Shown piece by piece: positions 17,206-23,582 of a stretch of DNA of 32,172 nt. The stretch comes from Candidatus Rifleibacteriota bacterium (GTDB lineage Bacteria; Vulcanimicrobiota; Xenobia; Xenobiales; Xenobiaceae): the NCBI GenBank assembly GCA_900772775.1, contig CAAGRW010000192.1, positions 1 through 32,172 of the forward strand, written 5' to 3'. Positions within the stretch are counted from its first letter, which is position 1. Each line of letters opens with the position of its first letter. Both the position numbers and the translations under genes were made by a program. Below the pieces are notes generated by a model. It was not told the DNA's origin. It saw only the letters and a list, made by a program, of their open reading frames with translations, and did not search any database.

Positions 17206-17871
17206 ATGGAAAACGGTTTCTATCAAGAGTCTGATAGCCTTGATTCTGTGACTGTACATTGTAAGTATAAATCTGGAAAAACGCTCGAGCTTATGTTCTT
17301 GTGTTTATCTCTTTCCGTTTTGATTTGTACTACTGTGGATGTGTATATTTTCGCTATGCTGGGCATGTTCGATGAGTTCTTTTATATGATAATTCACCCC
17401 ACTCAAAAATGGGATGATTTCTTGTTCTATGCCGGTTTTTGCTTAGCTACTTTTTTAGTTTCTCTTTGTTTCCTTTCTAATGGGATCAGTAGTTGTAGTT
17501 TAGTTTTCAACAATAACGGCATTACTGGAACTTACTCAAATTGGGTTATCAGCAACGGAAATTTCATAGATGCTATAACTGTAAAAAATAAGTACACAAG
17601 ATATACAATTTTTGATGTTGACTATGTCGGAGGAAATAGATACATCTCTTTAGATAGTTTCAAAAGCTTTTCTAGCTATAAAGATTGTATAATACTATGG
17701 CGCACTAAACATCCCCAGGATACATTCGGAATGCGTTTTTTTTTGCGTTATAATTCATGGACCTTACTTACTAGTGGATATTGTCCTTTAAAAGTTTGCG
17801 GCACCAGATCTGAACTGGCTGATTTGCAATATTTTCTGTCTCAGCGTTTACCGCAAGTTGAGCCATTATAA
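17206..17871 (+). CDS. Array member 4: two-helix membrane protein with YcxB/PH-like domain (duplicate A)
   Basis: A 221-aa protein in duplication copy A. N-terminal GFYQESDSLDSVTV is followed by two helices (LMFLCLSLSVLICTTVDVYI and FLFYAGFCLATFLVSLCFLS), then SLVFNNNGITGTY, a ~30-residue insert, YISLDSFKSFSSYKDCIILW and PLKVCGTRSELADLQYFLSQ. The Trp of the common WxNF motif is Leu here. Alignment with member 5 needs no gaps; by eye a little over half the residues agree, with both ends much better conserved than the membrane segments. AAGGAG precedes ATG. Confidence 0.72.
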   Translation: MENGFYQESDSLDSVTVHCKYKSGKTLELMFLCLSLSVLICTTVDVYIFAMLGMFDEFFYMIIHPTQKWDDFLFYAGFCLATFLVSLCFLSNGISSCSLVFNNNGITGTYSNWVISNGNFIDAITVKNKYTRYTIFDVDYVGGNRYISLDSFKSFSSYKDCIILWRTKHPQDTFGMRFFLRYNSWTLLTSGYCPLKVCGTRSELADLQYFLSQRLPQVEPL

Positions 17872-17883
17872 GGTTTGGCAAAA

Positions 17884-17905
17884 AATGGCTAGTTTTAGCC
17901 TTCCC
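17884..17905 (+). other. Conserved small hairpin downstream of array member 4
   Basis: GGCTA-GTTT-TAGCC lies 26 bases or fewer after the stop of member 4. The corresponding site after member 5 reads AGCTA-GGAC-TAGCC: the stem is kept while the loop changed completely. No T-run follows, so it is not a typical terminator; it may be an mRNA 3'-end or processing structure. Confidence 0.35.
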
Positions 17906-17997
17906 AGCAGTAATTTAGTTTGTTCCAGTCAAATAAGCGAGATGGAACAGTACTAACTTTTTAGTGGATGTTGGCTGGTCGATAAAAAGGTAGTTCC

Positions 17998-18817
17998 TAA
18001 TTTGCACTTGCACCAATCGTCAGTAAAATCAAAATAAGGAGCGGCGATGGAAGACGGTTTCTATCAAGAGGCTGACAGTCTTGATTCTGTGACTGTTACT
18101 TATAAGTATAAATCTAAAAATAATATGGAAATTATACTTATATGTTTAGCTTTTTCTCTTATTGTCTGCAACTCTATCGGTATATATATTTATGCAATGT
18201 TGGGCATGAGTGGCGAATACCTTTACATGCTAGCTCACCCTATGCAAAAGTGGGATGATTTCTCTATGTCCGCTTTTGGCTGTATGTTGTGCTGGATAAT
18301 GACGTCGTATATGCTGGTTAATAAGATCGGCGGCTACACTTTGATATTTAACAATAACGGCATCAGCGGAACTTACAACAGTTGGCTTATTGGTAATGGA
18401 GATTTTATAAAAGCTGTAACTGTAAAAACCAGGTATACCAGCTATATAATTTTTGATATCGATTATATTGACGACAAAAAATATATCTCTTGGGATAATT
18501 TTAAAAGTTTCTCCCGCTACAACGATTGCATAGTATTATGGCGTAATAAAAGGCCTCAATATACGCTTGGTATACGTATTCTTATGCGCTATGACTCCTG
18601 GGGGCTGCTTGCTCGCCAGAGTTGTCCTTTAAAAGTTTGTGGAACCAAGTCCGAGCTGGCTGATTTGCAAGATTTTCTGTCTCAGCGTTTGCCGCAAGTT
18701 CAGCCGATATAAGTTTTGGCAAAAGATAGCTAGGACTAGCCTTCCAAGCAGTAATTAAGTTTGCGCCGGTCAAATAAACGAGCTGGAACAATACTAACTT
18801 TTTAGTGGAGGCTAGCT
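17998..18817 (+). repeat. Tandem duplication, copy B (gene plus flanks)
   Basis: The second ~820-bp unit, colinear with 17157-17976. It ends exactly one base before the ATG of array member 6, so that gene's Shine-Dalgarno (GTGGAGG) belongs to the repeat. The first 98 bases or so after the two stops differ at only about 14 positions by hand count. Confidence 0.85.
18047..18712 (+). CDS. Array member 5: two-helix membrane protein with YcxB/PH-like domain (duplicate B)
   Basis: A 221-aa gapless paralogue of member 4: GFYQEADSLDSVTV at the start, helices IILICLAFSLIVCNSIGIYI and FGCMLCWIMTSYMLV, then TLIFNNNGISGTY, insert, YISWDNFKSFSRYNDCIVLW and PLKVCGTKSELADLQDFLSQ. The conserved Trp is present, unlike in member 4. 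Most changes between the copies fall in the helices and loop, few in the signature blocks. AAGGAG precedes ATG. The gene lies between near-identical flanks and is probably co-transcribed with its neighbours. Confidence 0.72.
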   Translation: MEDGFYQEADSLDSVTVTYKYKSKNNMEIILICLAFSLIVCNSIGIYIYAMLGMSGEYLYMLAHPMQKWDDFSMSAFGCMLCWIMTSYMLVNKIGGYTLIFNNNGISGTYNSWLIGNGDFIKAVTVKTRYTSYIIFDIDYIDDKKYISWDNFKSFSRYNDCIVLWRNKRPQYTLGIRILMRYDSWGLLARQSCPLKVCGTKSELADLQDFLSQRLPQVQPI

Positions 18818-19588
18818 ATGTTTCAAGAAATCAACAACCTCTTTAACCAAAGGTATGAAGATAGAACCAGAGATCGAGCCGGTGAAGCACCTTACTCGGC
18901 TTTGGTTATTTATCCTAAACAATATTACGGCAAAGGTTGGACTAAATTTTTTAATTTTTGTAAGCCTATTTTAATAGTGTCTGTAGTTGCAGGTTCTGTC
19001 GGTTATGCGTCTTTAGTAGGCTGGGATGTTATTTTCCACACTTTTACAGCCTGGCAATTAGTTGCAGCTATCTGTGCTTTTGTAGCTTGTGTGGCCTTGG
19101 GGTTAAGCTTCGGGGACTGGAAAGATACGGAGCAGACGCTCATCTTTACTGATAAAGGTTTAACTGTAGTTATTCCCGGAGATTACAGTAGTCGCGGTCT
19201 GACTACCTGGGAAGGTATCTTAAGATTTTTTTTCTGCTCGCGTAGAAGAAAAAGTATCCCAGAAAAGGTAGTAAAATATCCTCCTTTTGCCTCTTCTCCG
19301 GAAGAAGAGATGGCTTGGAGCAATTTCCGCAGCTATTCTATTATTCATCATCAAAAACGTGGCAATGTATCTATTAAATTTTGGTTGGTCGACGATCCGA
19401 AGTCGGGAAGTCAAAAAGCCTGCCATTTAAGAGAAAATCAGCTTGACTGTGTAGAAATTTATCTGCGCCACGATGGCGGAAGATATACCGGATATTATGA
19501 CGAAAAAAATGAATTAGATACTGCTATAAAATTCTTAAATGAAAGAGTCTCTTTGCCTTTGTATTCTGAAGATAAGCTGAAGGACTAG
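18818..19588 (+). CDS. Array member 6: divergent two-helix membrane protein with PH-like domain
   Basis: A 256-aa protein. A polar N-terminus with Arg/Asp-rich RYEDRTRDRAGEA is followed by two helices (PILIVSVVAGSVGYASLVGW and LVAAICAFVACVALGLSF), then TLIFTDKGLTVVI, a ~45-residue insert that includes a basic CSRRRKSIPEK stretch, AWSNFRSYSI, and a C-terminal region ending in ELDTAIKFLNERV, which corresponds to the closing helix of the domain. It is the most diverged long member. ATG follows GTGGAGG supplied by the end of duplication copy B. A terminator hairpin follows about 70 bases after its stop. Confidence 0.65.
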   Translation: MFQEINNLFNQRYEDRTRDRAGEAPYSALVIYPKQYYGKGWTKFFNFCKPILIVSVVAGSVGYASLVGWDVIFHTFTAWQLVAAICAFVACVALGLSFGDWKDTEQTLIFTDKGLTVVIPGDYSSRGLTTWEGILRFFFCSRRRKSIPEKVVKYPPFASSPEEEMAWSNFRSYSIIHHQKRGNVSIKFWLVDDPKSGSQKACHLRENQLDCVEIYLRHDGGRYTGYYDEKNELDTAIKFLNERVSLPLYSEDKLKD

Positions 19589-19658
19589 GTTTCAATTACT
19601 GTAGTATGCGGGGGGGACTGCAGTTTTGTCGATAAAAGGTATACGTAGATTCATTCTG

Positions 19659-19682
19659 AAAAGGGCGCTCTGCGCTTTTTTT
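19659..19682 (+). terminator. Rho-independent terminator between array members 6 and 7
   Basis: AAAAGGGCGC pairs with GCGCTTTTTT over a TCT loop (a GC core with G-T and A-T extension) and continues into a run of seven T. It probably ends the transcript of the membrane cassette and array members 1-6, and places member 7 in the next unit. Confidence 0.7.
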
Positions 19683-19716
19683 GTTCGAGAGTGTCAATTG
19701 ATTAGAGGAAAGAAAA

Positions 19717-20217
19717 TTGAGTAAAAAACATCGTCGCAACGAACGTAACCAAGCTAAACAAGCCGAATTGACGTTGCCTTTATCCATTAAGCAACATCCT
19801 GCGAAAAAGCGTCCTTGGCTCACTGTGGTAATTGTACTTTTTTTACTGCTGATGGTTTTTTCTATGTTCAGTTCTAAAGCAGGCTGGAGCGGCTTGCTGG
19901 TGCCAGCTCTTCTGCTTGGTATTATTTTGCATGGTTTAGTACCTTATTTCTTCCCTACTACTTTTACTTTCGACAAAGAACAAATTGTGGTCAGTCGCTT
20001 TGGCAAGCCTTCCATTTTTAAATGGGACGACTATCGCTCTTATTCAAGGCAAGGCAATGGCTTTGTACTGTGGATGGAGATGCACCCTGCTTCTAAAACG
20101 TCTTCTTTTTCCGCTTACTTTAAGAGCTTGCGCAATTCAGTTTTCTTGCCTTTGGATGAAGAATCTATGCAAAAAGTAGAGCCTTTAATTGCTCGCAAAT
20201 TGGTTAAAACCGAATAG
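19717..20217 (+). CDS. Array member 7: minimal YcxB/PH-like two-helix protein
   Basis: A 166-aa protein, the shortest and closest to a canonical YcxB-like protein. A basic N-terminus (KKHRRNERNQAK) precedes two helices (LTVVIVLFLLLMVFSMF and GLLVPALLLGIILHGLVPYF). The domain follows without the long insert: FTFDKEQIVVS, FKWDDYRSYSRQGNGFVLW, FLPLDEESMQKVEPLIARKL. This layout is what supports reading the whole array as bacterial PH-like. The start is TTG at 19717, with AGAGGAAAG just upstream. It lies after the terminator, and 12 bases before the small gene preceding mutL, so it is likely in the mutL transcription unit. Confidence 0.7.
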   Translation: MSKKHRRNERNQAKQAELTLPLSIKQHPAKKRPWLTVVIVLFLLLMVFSMFSSKAGWSGLLVPALLLGIILHGLVPYFFPTTFTFDKEQIVVSRFGKPSIFKWDDYRSYSRQGNGFVLWMEMHPASKTSSFSAYFKSLRNSVFLPLDEESMQKVEPLIARKLVKTE

Positions 20218-20229
20218 GTAAAATGTGTT

Positions 20230-20565
20230 ATGAGGATAAATTGGCGAGAAATGTGGTCTCTGGAAGAGCAAGCTTCTGCAGAAGAAATCGGAGATCAGAC
20301 AGAAGAAGATATTCAAAATATTGCTGGCTCGATAGTGGCGATCCATTTGGGCGTTCCGGCCTTATGGCTTTTGGAATCTTGTAAGCCGCTCTCTTTTATT
20401 GCCAATCAGGCTTTGGTCTTTTTCTCTCCGGCGGCCAATTTCTTGGGACTCGACTCTTGGTGGCGCAAAGCTGCCACTATATCTTCGCGGCGTTCCAACG
20501 TGGAAGCTTTTATAGAAGCTATCGAACAATTGGAAATAAAGAAAAATGAACAGCAAAATAGATAA
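20230..20565 (+). CDS. Small conserved protein preceding the MutL-family gene
   Basis: A 111-aa protein with an acidic, helical N-terminus, a hydrophobic centre around residues 40-75 (GVPALWLLESCKPLSFIANQ, ALVFFSPAANFLGL) and a charged helical C-terminus. From memory, proteins with an ESxKPLSFxxxQALVF motif occur in several phyla, but I cannot name a function or family. It starts at ATG 20230, overlaps the next gene by 20 bases, and is almost surely translated with it. Confidence 0.65.
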   Translation: MRINWREMWSLEEQASAEEIGDQTEEDIQNIAGSIVAIHLGVPALWLLESCKPLSFIANQALVFFSPAANFLGLDSWWRKAATISSRRSNVEAFIEAIEQLEIKKNEQQNR

Positions 20566-22348
20566 AGATTCTATCCGCTCTATCTTGGCTACCGACTGTG
20601 GCAGCACTACTACCAAAGCTATTTTAATTGAAAAAGGGCCTGAAGGCTTTCGTTTGCGAGCTAGAGGAGAAGCCCCCACTACTGTGGAGGCTCCGGCTGA
20701 AGATGTTACTCAGGGCGTGCGCAATGCTGTCAGTGAGCTTTCCGAACTAGTGGGCCGTCCTCTTTTAGACGAAAATGGCCAACTTATTAAACCTTACGAT
20801 GGAAAAAAAGGCATAGATATTTATCTTTCCACTTCGTCGGCTGGCGGCGGTTTGCAAATGATGGTGGCTGGCGTAGTGGCCAAAATGAGTTCGGAAAGCG
20901 CCCAACGAGCTGCTTTAGGTGCCGGAGCCGTAGTTATGGAAACGCTTTCTTCCAACGACTCGCGCCGTCCTTACGAAAAAATCGAGCTTATTCGTAAGCT
21001 TCGTCCCGATATGGTGCTGCTTTCCGGTGGTGTTGACGGTGGTGTGCAAAAACATGTTGTAGAAATGGCCCAGCTTTTTGGCGCCGCCGATCCGCGTCCT
21101 CGTTTGGGAGTAAATTACAAGCTGCCGGTTATTTTTGCCGGCAATAAAGATGTGCGCGAGCAAATTAAGAAGATTTTAGGCTCCAAAACAGCTTTAGAAA
21201 TTGTGGATAATATCCGTCCTACGCTGGAAGAAGAAAATCTTCAACCTGCTCGCCTAAAAATCCAAAGCCAATTTTTAGAACATGTCATGGCTCACGCTCC
21301 CGGGTATCCCAAACTTATGGCCATGACAGACGAGCAAATTATGCCTACGCCGGCAGCTGTGGGTATGATCATGCAGCGTGTGGCTCAAACTCGTTTTATT
21401 AACATTTTGGGAGTTGATATCGGCGGCGCCACCACAGATGTTTTTTCTGTATTTGACGGCCATTTCAACCGCACGGTGTCGGCCAACTACGGCATGAGTT
21501 ACTCTATTTCCAATGTGGTGGCCGAGGCTGGATTAAATAATGTCATGCGCTGGGTGCCTTTTGATGTGGACGAGCCTCAGCTGCGCAACCGTGTCAAAAA
21601 CAAGATGATTCGCCCAACTTCTATACCTTACCTTATGGAAGATTTGGAAATAGAGCAAGCTATTTGTCGTGAAGCTTTGCGTCTTTCTTTTGAGCAACAT
21701 GCTCTGTTGGCCGACGGTCTCAAAGGTGTGCAGCACCAAGCGGAAATAGGCTCGATTTTTAGCCAAGGTGAGAAGCGATCTCTTATAGATCCTATGCGTT
21801 TGGATATGCTTATCGGCTCCGGCGGCGTACTTTCTCACGCGCCCGAGCGTTGGCAAACGGCTTGGATGTTACTCGATTCATATTTGCCTTGTGGTATTAC
21901 TCAATTAGCTGTCGATTCTATCTTCATGATGCCGCAATTGGGAGTGCTTTCTTCCATTTTACCTGAAGCGGCCGCCTATGTTTTTGAAAAAGATTGCTTA
22001 ATTGAGTTGGGCACTTGCGTAGCTCCTCGCTTTACTAATGGCAAGGCTGCGGCTCCTGGCCAAGATTTGCTTAAAGTTGAGCTTGAAGGCGAAGCTTCTT
22101 TCATTTTGCATATGGGAGAAATAAAAGTTAAAAAACTGCCGGTAGGACAGAGCATAAAAGCTCGTTTGCTTCCTTTGAGTCGTACCGACGTGGGCCAAGG
22201 AGCAGGACAAGCTGTAGAATGTGTTCTGAAAGGCGGTACAACGGGCGTTATTTTTGATGGACGCGGTCGCGAACCGTTTATACTTCCTCAAGAGCGCTCG
22301 GCTCTTATTAGTAAACTTCAGGAATGGAAAGCCGCTTTAAAGGGATAA
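20546..22348 (+). CDS. MutL/GlmL-family ASKHA ATPase
   Basis: A 600-aa protein of the MutL/GlmL family (PF13941), which has the actin/Hsp70 ATPase fold. Phosphate-1 loop DCGSTTTKAI is at residues 16-25, phosphate-2 loop GVDIGGATTDVFSVF near 290-304, and GSGGVLSHAPE in the C-terminal half is a typical adenosine-site motif. In clostridia the gene lies between the two glutamate mutase subunits and is proposed to help that B12 enzyme; in many other bacteria, as here, no mutase is adjacent. Length and motifs are normal. ATG 20546 lies within the end of the small upstream gene; only a weak GGAAA precedes it. The next gene starts after three bases. Confidence 0.88.
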   Translation: MNSKIDKDSIRSILATDCGSTTTKAILIEKGPEGFRLRARGEAPTTVEAPAEDVTQGVRNAVSELSELVGRPLLDENGQLIKPYDGKKGIDIYLSTSSAGGGLQMMVAGVVAKMSSESAQRAALGAGAVVMETLSSNDSRRPYEKIELIRKLRPDMVLLSGGVDGGVQKHVVEMAQLFGAADPRPRLGVNYKLPVIFAGNKDVREQIKKILGSKTALEIVDNIRPTLEEENLQPARLKIQSQFLEHVMAHAPGYPKLMAMTDEQIMPTPAAVGMIMQRVAQTRFINILGVDIGGATTDVFSVFDGHFNRTVSANYGMSYSISNVVAEAGLNNVMRWVPFDVDEPQLRNRVKNKMIRPTSIPYLMEDLEIEQAICREALRLSFEQHALLADGLKGVQHQAEIGSIFSQGEKRSLIDPMRLDMLIGSGGVLSHAPERWQTAWMLLDSYLPCGITQLAVDSIFMMPQLGVLSSILPEAAAYVFEKDCLIELGTCVAPRFTNGKAAAPGQDLLKVELEGEASFILHMGEIKVKKLPVGQSIKARLLPLSRTDVGQGAGQAVECVLKGGTTGVIFDGRGREPFILPQERSALISKLQEWKAALKG

Positions 22349-22351
22349 AAT

Positions 22352-23482
22352 ATGAGTAGCGCTTACGTGCCGGGACTTAAAGTTACCGATCATATAGAGT
22401 TAAAAATTGAAAGACGTTTGCCTCTAAAAGGTAGCGTCGTAGTAGCCAAAGGCGATACTGTCAGTTGGAATACTGTCGTAGCTAATACTTTTTTGCCCGG
22501 TAGTGTCGAGTTAGTTAATGCCGCAGCCAAATTGGGCATTTCTCCGGAAGAGGTGCCGCAGGCTATGCTTAAAGGCGAGGGAGATGCTGTTTCCAAAGGT
22601 GAAACTTTGGCTCGCAGCAAGGGCTTTTGGGGAATGTTCCGTTCTAATTTAGCTTCTCCCATCAATGGTATGGTGGAATCAGTTTCTGAAGTTAGCGGCT
22701 TAATCGTTCTGCGGGCTCCTTCTGTGCCTGTAGAAATAAATGCCTATGTTGATGGCGTAGTTGAAGAAATTTTGCCTGAAGAGGGAGTTATTATAAAAAC
22801 TTCGGCTGCCTACATACAAGGTATTTTCGGTATAGGCGGTGAGACGGCCGGAGAAATTTGCATTTTTACTGAAGATCCGGAAGAAGAACTTAAAAGCGAG
22901 CGCCTCAGCGAAGCTTATAAAGGTAAAATTTTAGTGGGAGGTGCTTTAGTGACAGCCGATTTCTTGCGTAAAGCGGTGAAATGTGGCGTAAGAGCTATTG
23001 TTACTGGCGGTATCTCCGATGCAGACTTGGCTGATTTTTTAGGCTACGATTTGGGAGTGGCTATTACCGGTTCCGAAGATAAAGGGATTACCTTAATTAT
23101 TACCGAGGGCTTTGGCAAAATAGCGATGGCTGAGCGTTCCTTTAATTTGCTCAAGCGTTGCGCCGGACGCTGGGCTTCTGTTTCCGGAGCTACTCAAATT
23201 CGTGCCGGAGTGATTCGCCCGGAAATAATTATTGCCGACACAACTAATTCAAATTTTGTCAAAAATGAAGCTGCTTCTGCTTCTGTCGGTTTACATATCG
23301 GATCCAAAGTGCGCCTGATTCGCGAACCAGATTTCGGTAAACTGGCTGTTGTAACTGAGTTGCCCTCGGAAGCCGAAATTATTCCTACCGGCGCCAAAGT
23401 TCGTGTAGCTAGAGTAAAATTAGCTGATGGTCGTTTGCTTTCTTTACCCAGAGCCAATTTGGAAATAATTGAAGAAAATTAA
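22352..23482 (+). CDS. MutL-associated barrel-sandwich/KOW-like protein
   Basis: A 376-aa protein of unknown function. From about residue 20 it has the two half-motifs of a lipoyl/barrel-sandwich hybrid fold (PLKGSVVVAKGDTVSWNTVV; GEGDAVSKGETLARSKGFWG; LASPINGMVESVSEVSG), then GVIIKTSAAYIQGIFGIGGE. A middle domain has IVTGGISDADLADFLGYDLG and ITLIITEGFGKIAMAE, and the last 65 residues resemble a KOW/SH3-type barrel (VGSKVRLIREPDFGKLAVV). There is no lipoylation lysine motif (DK-A/V). I recall this protein as a frequent neighbour of MutL-family genes. It starts three bases after mutL. A joint role is inferred from linkage alone. Confidence 0.75.
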   Translation: MSSAYVPGLKVTDHIELKIERRLPLKGSVVVAKGDTVSWNTVVANTFLPGSVELVNAAAKLGISPEEVPQAMLKGEGDAVSKGETLARSKGFWGMFRSNLASPINGMVESVSEVSGLIVLRAPSVPVEINAYVDGVVEEILPEEGVIIKTSAAYIQGIFGIGGETAGEICIFTEDPEEELKSERLSEAYKGKILVGGALVTADFLRKAVKCGVRAIVTGGISDADLADFLGYDLGVAITGSEDKGITLIITEGFGKIAMAERSFNLLKRCAGRWASVSGATQIRAGVIRPEIIIADTTNSNFVKNEAASASVGLHIGSKVRLIREPDFGKLAVVTELPSEAEIIPTGAKVRVARVKLADGRLLSLPRANLEIIEEN

Positions 23483-23582
23483 AAATGGCTTCGTTTTTTT
23501 AATCTATTTTTTTATTGATTCAGCAGGTATACAACTAATAGTGTGGGTATGTGAAAGCCATATTTTTTGAGGTTTTAAGTCT

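Larger units (their letters stand above)
17157..17976 (+). repeat. Tandem duplication, copy A (gene plus flanks)
   Basis: A unit of about 820 bp that begins at the stop codon of array member 3 and ends after CTAACTTTTTAGTGGA. It matches 17998-18817 at a constant offset of 841 bases, without any net insertion or deletion, across the 5' leader, the gene and the ~100-base 3' flank. A 21-base spacer separates the copies. Confidence 0.85.

Noticed and set aside
19608..19624. Seven-G tract as a possible phase-variable repeat
   Set aside because: It lies between genes, before the terminator at 19659, and would not switch a reading frame.
23483..23520. T-rich stretch after the MutL partner as a terminator
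   Set aside because: There are T-runs, but the only stem is an A/T pairing of about five to seven bases around GGCTTC, too weak to call.
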